Shown here in pieces: positions 1-8,467 of a DNA stretch of 20,473 nucleotides. Location: positions 2,559 to 23,031 of the forward strand of contig DGYK01000030.1 in the NCBI GenBank assembly GCA_002398365.1, read 5' to 3'. Each line of letters opens with the position of its first letter. Position 1 is the first letter of the stretch. The notes beneath the pieces were generated by a model. The model had not been told where the DNA came from, searched no databases, and was given only the letters and a program-made list of their open reading frames with translations. This stretch comes from Flammeovirgaceae bacterium UBA5008 (GTDB lineage Bacteria; Bacteroidota; Bacteroidia; Cytophagales; Cyclobacteriaceae). Position numbers and translations under genes: made by a program.

Positions 1-1035
1 GCGATGTGTAAGGCTATCGCTGATGAGTTGGCATTGCAGGCAAACTATCTTCAGGGCAAACAAATCTCTACGATATACTGGGGTGGCGGCACGCCTTCCT
101 TATTAACAGAGGCAGAGTTGCGAATCATTTTGGATTCGATTCATCAGCATTTCACTATCGATGAAAATTTGGAACAGACCTTAGAAGCCAATCCAGACGA
201 TCTAACGAAAGAAAAGCTTCATCTTCTTCGGAGCCTGGGGTTCAATCGACTCAGTATTGGCATTCAATCATTTGATGATGAGGTGCTAAAATTTTTTAAC
301 CGAGCGCACTCTGCCGCAGAGGCTTCGAAATGCGTGGAGTTGGCCCGAGAAGCTGGTTTTAATAATATCAGCATCGACTTGATCTATGCCATTCCCGGGC
401 AATCGGCTGATGATTGGAAGAAAACCATTCAAACTGCTCTGGCACTCGAGCCAGAACATATCTCAGCTTATTCCTTAACTATTGAAGAAAAAACCGTTTT
501 CGGCAATTGGAACAAGAAAGGCAAATTGAAACCTGCCGAAGAAAACGATGCGGCAATACATTTTACCACACTGATGGACATGTTGGAACAGCATGGCTAC
601 GAGCACTATGAAATATCGAACTTCTGCAAACCGGGATTTTACTCTCGCCACAACAGCAGTTACTGGAAGCAGACGCACTATCTCGGTGTGGGGCCCAGCG
701 CTCACTCCTATAATAGTGTGAGTCGTCAAGCGAATGTGAGTAACAACAGCCAGTATCAAAAATCGATTGAAGCAGGGACTGTACCTGCCGAAATCGAAAT
801 ATTAACCCGCGAAAACAAAATCAATGAATACATTTTTACTACGCTGCGCACTTCGTGGGGCTGTCATCTTTCCTACTTAAAAGAAAACCATGGTTACGAT
901 CTGGCTTCAAATGGAATCCTTCAAAAAATGAAAGATCAGGATTGGGTGATTCAGCACGGCACTATTCTCTATCTCACCAGAAAAGGGAAATTGTTGGCTG
1001 ATCAAATAGCCTCTGATCTGTTTATTTCTGATTAG
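1..1035 (+). CDS. hemW: HemW-like radical SAM heme chaperone, 5'-truncated by window edge
   Basis: The protein matches the HemW/HemN-like radical SAM family, historically called oxygen-independent coproporphyrinogen III oxidase-like; HemW is known to bind heme and act in its delivery. Visible marks are the YWGGGTPS glycine-rich SAM-binding motif (about residues 25-32 counted from the Met at base 4), the NRLSIGIQSF strand, the SIDLIYAIPGQ strand and the C-terminal HemN domain (HYEISNF, SRHNSSYW, LGVGPSAHS). The N-terminal 30 or so residues of the family, which hold the CxxxCxxC iron-sulfur motif, are not in the window. The Met at base 4 is therefore almost certainly internal and the frame is open to base 1. 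The stop is at 1033-1035. A small gene follows 41 bases downstream on the same strand. The exact role, chaperone versus oxidase, cannot be settled without the N-terminus, but the sequence fits HemW better than HemN. Confidence 0.9.
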   Translation, partial: AMCKAIADELALQANYLQGKQISTIYWGGGTPSLLTEAELRIILDSIHQHFTIDENLEQTLEANPDDLTKEKLHLLRSLGFNRLSIGIQSFDDEVLKFFNRAHSAAEASKCVELAREAGFNNISIDLIYAIPGQSADDWKKTIQTALALEPEHISAYSLTIEEKTVFGNWNKKGKLKPAEENDAAIHFTTLMDMLEQHGYEHYEISNFCKPGFYSRHNSSYWKQTHYLGVGPSAHSYNSVSRQANVSNNSQYQKSIEAGTVPAEIEILTRENKINEYIFTTLRTSWGCHLSYLKENHGYDLASNGILQKMKDQDWVIQHGTILYLTRKGKLLADQIASDLFISD

Positions 1036-1064
1036 TTGATTCGCTCCATTCAAATAGAAATTAC

Positions 1065-1072
1065 TATTTTTC
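1065..1072 (+). promoter_or_regulatory. Possible Bacteroidota -7 box directly before the 1077 start
   Basis: TATTTTTC matches the TAnnTTTG consensus at seven of eight positions when the two free positions are counted. It ends four bases before the ATG at 1077, so a transcript starting 5-6 bases downstream would be almost leaderless. No TTTG -33 element was found at the expected spacing, so this remains weak. Confidence 0.25.
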
Positions 1073-1076
1073 AGCC

Positions 1077-1442
1077 ATGACAGAAGAAGAAAAACGGGTC
1101 TACATGCTTCTGAAGGCGGTGATCTATCACTATCACGGCTTGGATGAGTTGGAAAAAGTAGATTTGGAAGAGACCGCTAACCAATACAATGCCCATGATC
1201 AATTGAAATGGGCACTTGAATTTATTGCAAAAGATTATCTTACCTCTTTCGACCGGGCGCGTACTTATTTAAATGAGATTATTGGAGATTACACCAAAGC
1301 GAAGCGCATTGAGCTTATTAATATGGTCTGGCAGGCCAATAACCTGAAAGGATACGTTACTGAAATGGAAGCTACCGCTATGCTCAAGCTCGCCAAAGAC
1401 TGGAGCGTAGAAAAAGAATTGATTGAGATGGTACTAAAGTAG
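1077..1442 (+). CDS. Small alpha-helical protein of unknown function, weakly TerB-like
   Basis: This 121-residue, charged, apparently all-helical protein has no signal peptide or membrane segment, so it should be cytosolic. I do not recognise it firmly. The C-terminal part (GYVTEMEATAMLKLAKDW followed by a terminal helix) is reminiscent of the last helices of TerB-like domains, but this is only an impression from pattern. It follows hemW by 41 bases and may be cotranscribed, although a TATTTTTC box lies four bases before its ATG and could be its own promoter. Its stop is five bases from the stop of the convergent response regulator gene, which leaves no room for a terminator between them. Confidence 0.75.
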   Translation: MTEEEKRVYMLLKAVIYHYHGLDELEKVDLEETANQYNAHDQLKWALEFIAKDYLTSFDRARTYLNEIIGDYTKAKRIELINMVWQANNLKGYVTEMEATAMLKLAKDWSVEKELIEMVLK

Positions 1443-1447
1443 CCTGG

Positions 1448-2164
1448 CTACAGCGACATCATATCTTTGAACTTAGCAGCTTGCCTGCGGCTTACTTCTA
1501 CTTTATCACCTCCGCGCAAGCGCACCATCAACCCTCCATTGAACCAAGGCTCAATGCCTTCCACCCAGCTTAAATTAACAATGTGTTTGCGACTGGCTCT
1601 GAAGAAGGCCCGTTCATCCAACTTTTCATCCAATGCATTCAACGACTTGTGAATCATCGGGCGGTTGTTGTCGAAATAAACTTTGATATAGTTTCCGTCT
1701 GATTCAAACATGCGCACATTAGCGAGGCTAACAAACCAACAGCGCTCACCATCTTTTACAAACACCTGATCTTCCAAACCCAATTTCTTTTCACCTGAGC
1801 GTCCTTCCTTCATGCGCTCTTTATCCATTACCTTGTGTACCGCTTCGCTTAAGCGTTCGGCCACAATGGGCTTCAACAAGTAATCCAACGCATTTACCTC
1901 AAATGCTTTGAGTGCATGCTGATCGTAAGCGGTGGTGAACACCACCATCGGAGCGGAGTCCAGAGATTCCAGCAACTGAAAACCAGTTCGTCCCGGCATT
2001 TGAATATCCAGAAACAACAAATCCGGATTGAGTTCTTCAATCATTTTCTCTGCTTCATCGGCATTCATCGCTTCGCCCACTACTTCAATGGAAGGATGAG
2101 CTTCTAACAACGTGAGCAATTCTTTGCGAGCCAAGCGCTCATCATCAATAACCAGTGCTTTCAT
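1448..2164 (-). CDS. LytTR-family response regulator
   Basis: The protein of 238 residues has an N-terminal receiver domain (about 1-115) and a C-terminal LytTR DNA-binding domain (about 135-235). The receiver carries the acidic pair D7/D8, the phosphoacceptor D53 in FLDIQMPG, T78 of the switch region and K98 in LLKPI, so it should be phosphorylated normally. The LytTR domain shows the FESDGNYIKVYF strand and the FFRASRKHIVNLSWVE segment typical of the family, which binds imperfect direct repeats upstream of target promoters. It lies 18 bases after the histidine kinase gene on the same strand, the usual LytS/LytR-type pairing in Bacteroidota, and is presumably cotranscribed with it. Targets cannot be read from this window. 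Its 3' end nearly touches the convergent gene ending at 1442. Confidence 0.95.
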   Translation of the reverse strand: MKALVIDDERLARKELLTLLEAHPSIEVVGEAMNADEAEKMIEELNPDLLFLDIQMPGRTGFQLLESLDSAPMVVFTTAYDQHALKAFEVNALDYLLKPIVAERLSEAVHKVMDKERMKEGRSGEKKLGLEDQVFVKDGERCWFVSLANVRMFESDGNYIKVYFDNNRPMIHKSLNALDEKLDERAFFRASRKHIVNLSWVEGIEPWFNGGLMVRLRGGDKVEVSRRQAAKFKDMMSL

Positions 2165-2182
2165 AGAGGAAGTAAGAAAAAT

Positions 2183-3235
2183 TTAAGAAGACTTTGATTT
2201 AGTATATGGAATTTGAATTTCAGTAAGTACAAAATTATTCTTTTCGTTGGTGATTCTAAAGCTTGCGACATCCCCATACAATAATTTCAGTCGCTGAATA
2301 GTGTTATTAATGCCGAGACCTTCACCTTTTTCATGTCCGTTTACGTATTGCCCGCTGTTTTGGATACGAATGGTGAGGCCAACCTCATCGACCCAAGTAG
2401 AAACACGAATAAGGCCACCTTCTTTCAGTTTTGAAATTCCGTGTTTTACTCCATTCTCCACAAGGGTTTGAATCATCAGAGGTGGTACCATAAAATCATG
2501 CGAATCGGGATGTATGTCAAACTCCGTATGTAATCGTTCCTCAAATCGAATTCCTTCCAGACCGAGATAATCCCGAACCATTCTCATTTCCTCATCAAAT
2601 CGGGTAAGGCCGCGTTTTTCCATGGTGAGAGAACTGCGCAATATGCTGGACAATTGATTAATAGCCAATTTGGACTTTTGCGGATTCTCGTCTACCAACG
2701 CTCGAATGCTATTCAACGCATTGAAAATAAAGTGAGGGTTCAGTTGCGACTTGAGGTTTTGTAGTTCGATCTCTTTAACAGATGCTTCGTATTTCAATGA
2801 CTTATTGTAGCGCTCGAAGTAATTATAAATGAAATAGAGCACGGCCCATAAAAAAAAGATAAACGCGTAATAAACAGATAGGCCAAAAAAGACATTGATA
2901 TCAAGGGCCACCTCCTTCTTAAACAAACCCAATGGAATGGAGATGGGTATTCTCACCAAGTAAATAACAGCGCCCAATAAAAATACTCCGGCTACCACGC
3001 GTGGTATCAGACGAGGAAAGCCCAGGTCAAGCCAGTGCCATTTGAGAATATAGCTGCGGAATGCGTGCGTAGCGAGCAAACACAGCAACGCTTCGTACAG
3101 AAAAAATAATATTCGTTGTGTGCTTACCTCAGTTGAAGTAGAGTTGAGAATGGAAGCAATGATCTGAACGATGGCATAAAATGACCAACCACCTATTTGC
3201 AGGCTCCAATACAATCGGTTTTTGTTGTTGATCAT
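2183..3235 (-). CDS. LytS/YehU-type sensor histidine kinase
   Basis: This 350-residue membrane kinase has about four N-terminal transmembrane segments (roughly 13-33, 44-60, 82-103 and 116-138), a short coiled linker and a His_kinase domain of the LytS type. The phosphoacceptor is H168 in the motif QLNPHFIFNALNSI. The ATPase part shows the N box (QTLVENGVKHGI) and a glycine-rich GEGLGINNT segment. There is no obvious extracellular sensor domain, so it probably senses something within the membrane or through a partner. It precedes the LytTR regulator by 18 bases. A perfect TAnnTTTG box (TACTTTTG, 3248-3241) lies five bases before the ATG, which suggests its own, possibly leaderless, transcript separate from uvrA 85 bases upstream. 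Confidence 0.94.
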   Translation of the reverse strand: MINNKNRLYWSLQIGGWSFYAIVQIIASILNSTSTEVSTQRILFFLYEALLCLLATHAFRSYILKWHWLDLGFPRLIPRVVAGVFLLGAVIYLVRIPISIPLGLFKKEVALDINVFFGLSVYYAFIFFLWAVLYFIYNYFERYNKSLKYEASVKEIELQNLKSQLNPHFIFNALNSIRALVDENPQKSKLAINQLSSILRSSLTMEKRGLTRFDEEMRMVRDYLGLEGIRFEERLHTEFDIHPDSHDFMVPPLMIQTLVENGVKHGISKLKEGGLIRVSTWVDEVGLTIRIQNSGQYVNGHEKGEGLGINNTIQRLKLLYGDVASFRITNEKNNFVLTEIQIPYTKSKSS

Positions 3236-3240
3236 ACCTG

Positions 3241-3248
3241 CAAAAGTA
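3241..3248 (-). promoter_or_regulatory. Perfect TAnnTTTG -7 box before the histidine kinase
   Basis: On the minus strand this reads TACTTTTG, an exact match to the Bacteroidota -7 consensus. It ends five bases before the kinase ATG. No convincing -33 TTTG is seen 19-21 bases upstream. If used, it would give a transcript with essentially no 5' leader. Confidence 0.35.
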
Positions 3249-3320
3249 GAAATATAGCCAAGCGAAACGAAGGGAAGTTATTTTAGCGGTAATCGAAAAA
3301 ACTTCCAGTCAACTGAATTG

Positions 3321-6170
3321 CTACTCCAACTCCGGTCTCAAAAACTTACCCGTAAAGCTGGCCGGGTTGTTGGCCACTTGCTCAGGGGTTCCCTTCGCTA
3401 CAATTCTTCCTCCACCTTGTCCACCTTCGGGGCCCAAATCAATTATGTAGTCGGATGATTTGATGACATCCATATTGTGCTCAATCACCAAAACCGTATT
3501 GCCTTTATCAACTAACTTTTGCAATACATCCAGCAAATGACTGATATCCTGAAAATGTAAACCGGTCGTTGGCTCATCTAAAATATATAATGTCTTACCC
3601 GTGTCGCGCTTGCTCAATTCAGTTGCCAGTTTTACGCGTTGTGCTTCCCCACCTGAAAGTGTAGTAGCGTGCTGGCCTAAGGAAATGTATCCTAAACCAA
3701 CTTCACCCAGCGTTTGAATTTTGCGCAAGATGCGCGGCTGATTTTCAAAAAACTGAATAGCCTCCTCCACGGTCATATCCAATACATCGGAAATGGATTT
3801 GCCTTTGAAGCGTACCTCCAGCGTTTCACGATTATAACGCTTGCCCTTACACGTTTCACAAGGCACATATACATCGGGCAAAAATTCCATTTCAATCAGG
3901 CGCAAGCCGGCACCTTCACAGGTTTCGCAGCGACCACCCTTAACGTTGAATGAGAATCGACCTGTTTTATATCCTCTGATTTTGGCTTCCGGCATTTGAG
4001 CGAACAAATCACGGATATCAGTGAACACACCAGTGTACGTGGCCGGGTTTGATCTTGGTGTACGCCCAATCGGAGACTGATCTACTTCAATCACTTTATC
4101 AATCAACTTCAGTCCCTCTATTTTTTTGTAAGGCAACGGCTCCTGACGTGAGTTGAAGAAATGTTGATTTAAAATCGGGAAAAGTGTTTCGTGAATCAAG
4201 GTTGATTTTCCACTACCGGAAACTCCTGTGATGCACGTAAATGTGCCCAACGTTATTTCAAGATCAACATTCTTTAAATTGTTTCCCGTAGCTCCCATCA
4301 GCGAAAGCTTTTCGCCACTTCCCTTTCTTCGTTGCTTGGAATAATTGATTCCGATTTTCCCGCTTAGGTATTTCGCGGTGGTGCTATCGATTTTCAAAAA
4401 TGTTTTGGGATCGCCTTCTGCAACGATATGTCCGCCATGACGCCCGGCTCCGGGACCTACATCAATGATATAGTCGGCTTCGAGCATCATTTCTTTATCG
4501 TGTTCTACCACGATCACTGAGTTGCCCAAATCGCGCAAGTCTTTCAGTGCCTTGATTAACTTGGAATTGTCGCGGGCATGCAACCCAATACTTGGCTCGT
4601 CTAATATGTACAACACTCCCACTAACTGCGTTCCGATTTGTGTAGCCAAGCGAATACGCTGCGCTTCGCCTCCACTCAATGTGCGCAGCGGACGATTGAG
4701 ATGCAGATAATCTAAACCCACATCCAGCAAAAAGCCAATGCGCTTGCGAATTTCCTTCAGCACTTCGGCCGCAATTACTTTCTGCTTTTCGTTGAGTCGG
4801 CTTTCGAGACCATCAAACCATTTTTTCAATGCATCGATGTTGAGATCGGCCAACTCGGCAATATTCTTTTTGTCGATTTTGAAATGCAGCGACTCTTTTT
4901 TCAGACGTGCTCCGTGACACTCGGGGCAAACTTTGGTGATCGTAAAATCATCTACCCATTTTTTGATGGCATCCGATCCTTCGTCTTTTTGCTTTTGCAA
5001 GAAGTTGACAATGCCTTCAAACTTTGTGTTCCACTCTGTGCCGGGATATTTCAAGGAAGCAACAGCTACCGGTTCGTCATCGCCATAGAGCAAAACTTTT
5101 AAAGCTTCTTTCGGAATATCTTTAATAGGAGTGGTGAGTGTAAGTTTGTAACGCTTGAGGATGGCTTCAATCTTTTTGAAAATCCAGATATCGCGGTATT
5201 CGCCCAAAGGCAAAATACCACCGCGACTGATGCTTAGTTTTTTATCGGGAATGACGGACTCTTCCGTAATCTCTTCAATCTGACCTAGGCCCGTGCACGT
5301 TGGACAAGCGCCATAGGGTGAGTTGAATGAAAAATTATTGGGTGCAGGTTCATCGTATGACAGACCGGTTTTCGGATCCATCAAAAACTTGGAGAAGTGA
5401 TGCACTTTGCCATTTTCCTCTTGCACCATGATGACACCCTTTCCTTCTTTCAGAGCCGTATTCACGGATTGCCCGATGCGGTAGCGGTCTGCTTTAGTGG
5501 GCACAATGCGGTCGATGACAATTTCAATATCATGGATTTTGAAACGATCGACTTGCATTTTGGCAGTGATGTCCAGTACTTCACCATCTACCCGAACTTT
5601 AGAATATCCTTGCTTCCGAATCTGTACGAAAAGCTCACGATAATGTCCCTTTCGTCCCTTGATGATCGGTGCCAACACAAGCAGTTTTTTGCCGGCATAA
5701 TTCTGAATGATGGCATCTAAAATTTGCTCTTCGCTTTGGCGCACCATCTTATCGCCATTAATGTAAGAAAAGGCTTCGCCTGCTCGGGCGTAAAGAAGAC
5801 GCATGAAATCGTAAATCTCCGTGACAGTGCCTACGGTAGACCGTGGGTTGCGTGAGGTCGTTTTTTGTTCAATCGAAATAACGGGGCTCAGGCCGTTGAT
5901 TTTATCGACATCGGGTCGCTCGAGGTTGCCGATGAAACTGCGGGCGTAGGCCGAAAAGCTTTCCATGTATCTGCGCTGGCCTTCCGCATAGATGGTGTCG
6001 AATGCCAAAGATGATTTTCCGCTTCCACTAATGCCGGTGAGGACTACGAGCTTGTTGCGCGGAAAGGAAACGCTGATGTTTTTCAGGTTGTGCTCGCGGG
6101 CACCAATGATTTCAATATAATCGTGACCGGAAAGGTCTTTACTTTTTTTAGCTGCAGCAGTGTTGGACAT
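3321..6170 (-). CDS. uvrA: UvrA, excinuclease ABC subunit A
   Basis: UvrA is the DNA-damage recognition ATPase of nucleotide excision repair; it loads UvrB at lesions in the cytoplasm. The 949-residue length is normal. Two ABC ATPase modules are intact: Walker A GISGSGKS (46-53) and GVSGSGKS (649-656), signatures LSGGEAQRIRLA (from 498) and LSGGEAQRVKLA (from 838), and Walker B with LYILDEPSIG and LYILDEPTTG. The C-terminal zinc finger is complete (C748, C751, C771, C774), and C415/C418 form the conserved CPEC pair. In the N-terminal zinc module only the second pair is present (C289, C292); the place of the first CxxC of E. coli UvrA reads MDPKTG (264-269). The gene lies 89 bases after the Uma2-like gene and 85 before the histidine kinase, with a TATCTTTG box about 56 bases upstream that may be its promoter. 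Confidence 0.98.
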   Translation of the reverse strand: MSNTAAAKKSKDLSGHDYIEIIGAREHNLKNISVSFPRNKLVVLTGISGSGKSSLAFDTIYAEGQRRYMESFSAYARSFIGNLERPDVDKINGLSPVISIEQKTTSRNPRSTVGTVTEIYDFMRLLYARAGEAFSYINGDKMVRQSEEQILDAIIQNYAGKKLLVLAPIIKGRKGHYRELFVQIRKQGYSKVRVDGEVLDITAKMQVDRFKIHDIEIVIDRIVPTKADRYRIGQSVNTALKEGKGVIMVQEENGKVHHFSKFLMDPKTGLSYDEPAPNNFSFNSPYGACPTCTGLGQIEEITEESVIPDKKLSISRGGILPLGEYRDIWIFKKIEAILKRYKLTLTTPIKDIPKEALKVLLYGDDEPVAVASLKYPGTEWNTKFEGIVNFLQKQKDEGSDAIKKWVDDFTITKVCPECHGARLKKESLHFKIDKKNIAELADLNIDALKKWFDGLESRLNEKQKVIAAEVLKEIRKRIGFLLDVGLDYLHLNRPLRTLSGGEAQRIRLATQIGTQLVGVLYILDEPSIGLHARDNSKLIKALKDLRDLGNSVIVVEHDKEMMLEADYIIDVGPGAGRHGGHIVAEGDPKTFLKIDSTTAKYLSGKIGINYSKQRRKGSGEKLSLMGATGNNLKNVDLEITLGTFTCITGVSGSGKSTLIHETLFPILNQHFFNSRQEPLPYKKIEGLKLIDKVIEVDQSPIGRTPRSNPATYTGVFTDIRDLFAQMPEAKIRGYKTGRFSFNVKGGRCETCEGAGLRLIEMEFLPDVYVPCETCKGKRYNRETLEVRFKGKSISDVLDMTVEEAIQFFENQPRILRKIQTLGEVGLGYISLGQHATTLSGGEAQRVKLATELSKRDTGKTLYILDEPTTGLHFQDISHLLDVLQKLVDKGNTVLVIEHNMDVIKSSDYIIDLGPEGGQGGGRIVAKGTPEQVANNPASFTGKFLRPELE

Positions 6171-6225
6171 GAATTGGGTTTCAGACTAGCCTAACTACAA
6201 AAGTGAGGCTAAGAATGTTGCGGTG

Positions 6226-6233
6226 CAAAGATA
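6226..6233 (-). promoter_or_regulatory. Candidate -7 box for uvrA
   Basis: Reading the minus strand gives TATCTTTG, an exact match to TAnnTTTG, about 56 bases before the uvrA ATG and inside the gap after the Uma2-like gene. A TTTG lies upstream but at about 27 bases, longer than the usual spacing, so the -33 part is unsupported. Confidence 0.35.
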
Positions 6234-6259
6234 TTTTTTTTGCGTTGGCGGGTATTTTA

Positions 6260-6793
6260 TCAAAAAACAAATTCAGCGTGCAAAAGGTGTGATTGAATTT
6301 TACCAAGGTCTTCGCCTATCCGGTGGTAAACACCTTCTTTCAGGGCGTAACCAAGCGCTAATTTGGTTTCGGGGTCTACAATCCAATATTCTTGCACGCC
6401 AAATTTTTCGTAGAGGTCTTTCTTTGTGACCAGATCATGTTCTTTGTTTCCGGGAGACAAAATCTCTACTACCAAATCCGGGATGCCTACATACAGACCA
6501 TCTACGATTTGGTTGGGGTTTGACTTCAGAATAACAGTTATATCTGGCTGTACTGCATTTCGTGTTGCGTCTAACTTTACATCAAAAGGAGCAATAATCA
6601 CCTCTCCCAGATTTACATTTTCAACAATCTCAACCAACTTATTCGCCAGTTTGAGTAATAACTTTTGATGTGAAGAAAAAGGTGCCGGTGACATATAGAT
6701 TTGATTATCGATCAATTCTGCCAAAGTGCCTTCAGGAAGCATTTCATATACTTCCATAATGGTACGGGGAGGATTTTCGATTACTATATTCAT
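6260..6793 (-). CDS. Uma2-family (DUF820) putative endonuclease-fold protein
   Basis: This 177-residue protein fits the Uma2/DUF820 family, which has a PD-(D/E)xK restriction-endonuclease-like fold; most members have no proven function and are especially abundant in cyanobacteria. Family marks are AELIDNQIYMSPAP near residues 25-40, QPDITVIL in the middle, PDLVVEILSPGNKEHDL as the core acidic strand, then the conserved KKDLYEKFGVQEYWIVDP helix-strand. The putative metal-binding acids (D of QPD, E of VEILSP) and the following Lys residues are present, so it could be active. No membrane segment or signal is seen. It lies between a GNAT gene (65 bases upstream) and uvrA (89 bases downstream) on the same strand; the context gives no specific role. 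Confidence 0.88.
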   Translation of the reverse strand: MNIVIENPPRTIMEVYEMLPEGTLAELIDNQIYMSPAPFSSHQKLLLKLANKLVEIVENVNLGEVIIAPFDVKLDATRNAVQPDITVILKSNPNQIVDGLYVGIPDLVVEILSPGNKEHDLVTKKDLYEKFGVQEYWIVDPETKLALGYALKEGVYHRIGEDLGKIQSHLLHAEFVF

Positions 6794-6858
6794 AATCTTT
6801 TGATGGCCGGCCTATGGGCGTTCACTTAACTAAATTACAAAAAAACAGCATTCCAACT

Positions 6859-7314
6859 CTACGACTTCATCCATTCATACGCTTGGTAATGGTCGCCATT
6901 CATACCCAATCGTGAGTATACTTCCTTAGCTGCAAGGTTGGTTTTGTCAACATACAAACGAATGCCACGCAAATCCGGATCGGCTTCTACCATTTGCTGA
7001 ATGTGCGAATACAATTTTTTATACACGCCTTTGCCACGGTGTGTACCATTAATATAGACTGATTGAATCCAGATGACGGTGCCACATCGCCAATCGCTCC
7101 ATTCATAAGTTGTCATCAGGCAACCTATTACTTCCTCATTTTCCTCAGCCACATAGTAGCGTCCTTTACTGGAATCTTTGAAGAGTCGCTTTACGCCTTG
7201 CGTAAGAGTAGATATATCGAGGGTAAGGTTTTCAGTTTCCAAGGCCATCTTTAACTGAAAATCGATGATAGAAGGAATGTCTTTCTCGGTAGCTTCGCGA
7301 ACCATAATTGCCAT
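6859..7314 (-). CDS. GNAT-family N-acetyltransferase
   Basis: The 151-residue protein has the GNAT fold order: an N-terminal VREATEKDIPSIIDF strand-helix, the YYVAEENEEVIGCLM beta hairpin, the IQSVYINGTHRGKGVYKKL acetyl-CoA-binding motif A (the RGKGV loop at about 93-97), and the final NLAAKEVYSRLGM motif B. It therefore transfers an acetyl group from acetyl-CoA to an amine, but the substrate cannot be predicted. The alternative Met at residue 4 would shorten it only slightly. It starts 31 bases after the PLP enzyme gene and is likely cotranscribed with it. No signal peptide or membrane segment is present. Confidence 0.92.
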   Translation of the reverse strand: MAIMVREATEKDIPSIIDFQLKMALETENLTLDISTLTQGVKRLFKDSSKGRYYVAEENEEVIGCLMTTYEWSDWRCGTVIWIQSVYINGTHRGKGVYKKLYSHIQQMVEADPDLRGIRLYVDKTNLAAKEVYSRLGMNGDHYQAYEWMKS

Positions 7315-7345
7315 TTGAGTATTGAAGTAAAAAGTTGGGGTAATT

Positions 7346-8467
7346 CTATAGTGCTTGTTGAATATCGTTTATTAAGTCTTCTGCTTCCTCAATGCCAACG
7401 GACAAACGTACGAGTATATCCGTGATACCAACCTTTGCGCGCTCTGTTGCACTCAGTTTGGCATGCGATGTTTTTACCGGTGAAGTGATGGTAGACTCTA
7501 CTCCTCCCAAGCTGACTGCCTTTCGAATCAGCTTGAGGCGCTTCAAAAAACGCTCGGGGTCGCCCTTCAGTTCAAAAGACAACATCCCTCCAAATCCTCC
7601 GGGCATTTGCCTCTTAGCTACTTTGTGCAAGGGATGATCTTTTAAGCCCGGGTAATACACGCGACCTATTTTTGATTCTGCGCTCAAGAAGTTTGCCAAG
7701 GCGAGGGCGTTTTTATTTTGCTGCTTCACGCGAAGAACGATCGTTTTCAAACTTCGTTCTACCAGATAACTGGTTTGCGCATCTAAACTGCCGCCAAAAT
7801 GCAGCGCACTGGATTTGATTTTTTCAGTCAACTTTTTTGTTGTTACCACCACGCCACAGCACAAATCGCTATGGCCACCAATGTACTTGGTGCCACTGTG
7901 GGTAACAATATCTATTCCGAAGTCAATTGGATTTTGATTGACCGGAGAGGCAAACGTATTGTCGATTATAGTTGTGATGGAATGCTTACGTGCCAGTTTT
8001 GCCACCGCAGCAATATCCGTAATTTTTAGAAGGGGATTTGAGGGCGTTTCAATGTAAATGACCTTCGTGTTTTTTTGAATAGCCTTTTCAAATGCTGTCA
8101 GGTCATCGGCATCAACCATCGTGTAGCTGATTCCATAGCGGTTGAGTTCAGTCAGCGCGGCATGATGTGTGCCACCATACAAATCATTTTGAAAAAGAAT
8201 ATGATCGCCTTGTTTTACCATAGCAAAAAGCGATGTCATAATAGCGGCCATTCCCGAACTAAAGAGTAACCCATCCTGGCCATTTTCTAACGCTGCCATT
8301 TTTTCAACTACGGCATTCTGATTGGGAGTATTGAAATAGCGGGGATAACGAATGCCGGTTTCGTAATCATAGGCGGATGAGGTGTAAATGGGGTTAACCA
8401 CACCTCCATACAGCGGATCGCCTACCGAACCCACATGAACACTCTTTGTTAATTTTGAATAACGCAT
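7346..8467 (-). CDS. Trans-sulfuration PLP enzyme (cystathionine gamma-synthase/lyase family)
   Basis: This 373-residue enzyme belongs to the Cys/Met metabolism PLP-dependent family, cytosolic enzymes that act on cystathionine, O-acyl-homoserine, homocysteine or methionine. The PLP-binding lysine is K194 in THSGTKYIGGHSD. Other marks are LLFSSGMAAI (PLP phosphate loop), the NDLYGGTH segment, IYIETPSNP, TIIDNTFASP with the pyridine-binding Asp, and the C-terminal SLGGVESTITSP and VRLSVGIEEAEDLI blocks. The usual Y-x-R-x-x-N-P-T substrate loop reads YPRYFNTPNQ (41-50), keeping Tyr and Arg but altering what follows. I cannot choose between synthase, gamma-lyase and beta-lyase. It heads a minus-strand run (GNAT, Uma2-like, uvrA), with a TACCTTTG box about 21 bases before its ATG. 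Confidence 0.92.
   Translation of the reverse strand: MRYSKLTKSVHVGSVGDPLYGGVVNPIYTSSAYDYETGIRYPRYFNTPNQNAVVEKMAALENGQDGLLFSSGMAAIMTSLFAMVKQGDHILFQNDLYGGTHHAALTELNRYGISYTMVDADDLTAFEKAIQKNTKVIYIETPSNPLLKITDIAAVAKLARKHSITTIIDNTFASPVNQNPIDFGIDIVTHSGTKYIGGHSDLCCGVVVTTKKLTEKIKSSALHFGGSLDAQTSYLVERSLKTIVLRVKQQNKNALALANFLSAESKIGRVYYPGLKDHPLHKVAKRQMPGGFGGMLSFELKGDPERFLKRLKLIRKAVSLGGVESTITSPVKTSHAKLSATERAKVGITDILVRLSVGIEEAEDLINDIQQAL

Noticed and set aside
4..6. ATG at base 4 as the start of hemW
   Set aside because: Homology begins upstream of it; the family's Fe-S cysteine motif is missing, so the gene is cut by the window edge.
6260..8467. PLP enzyme, GNAT and Uma2-like genes as a defence island or modification cluster
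   Set aside because: The genes are common singletons with gaps of 31-89 bases, and there are no mobile-element or toxin/antitoxin signs.
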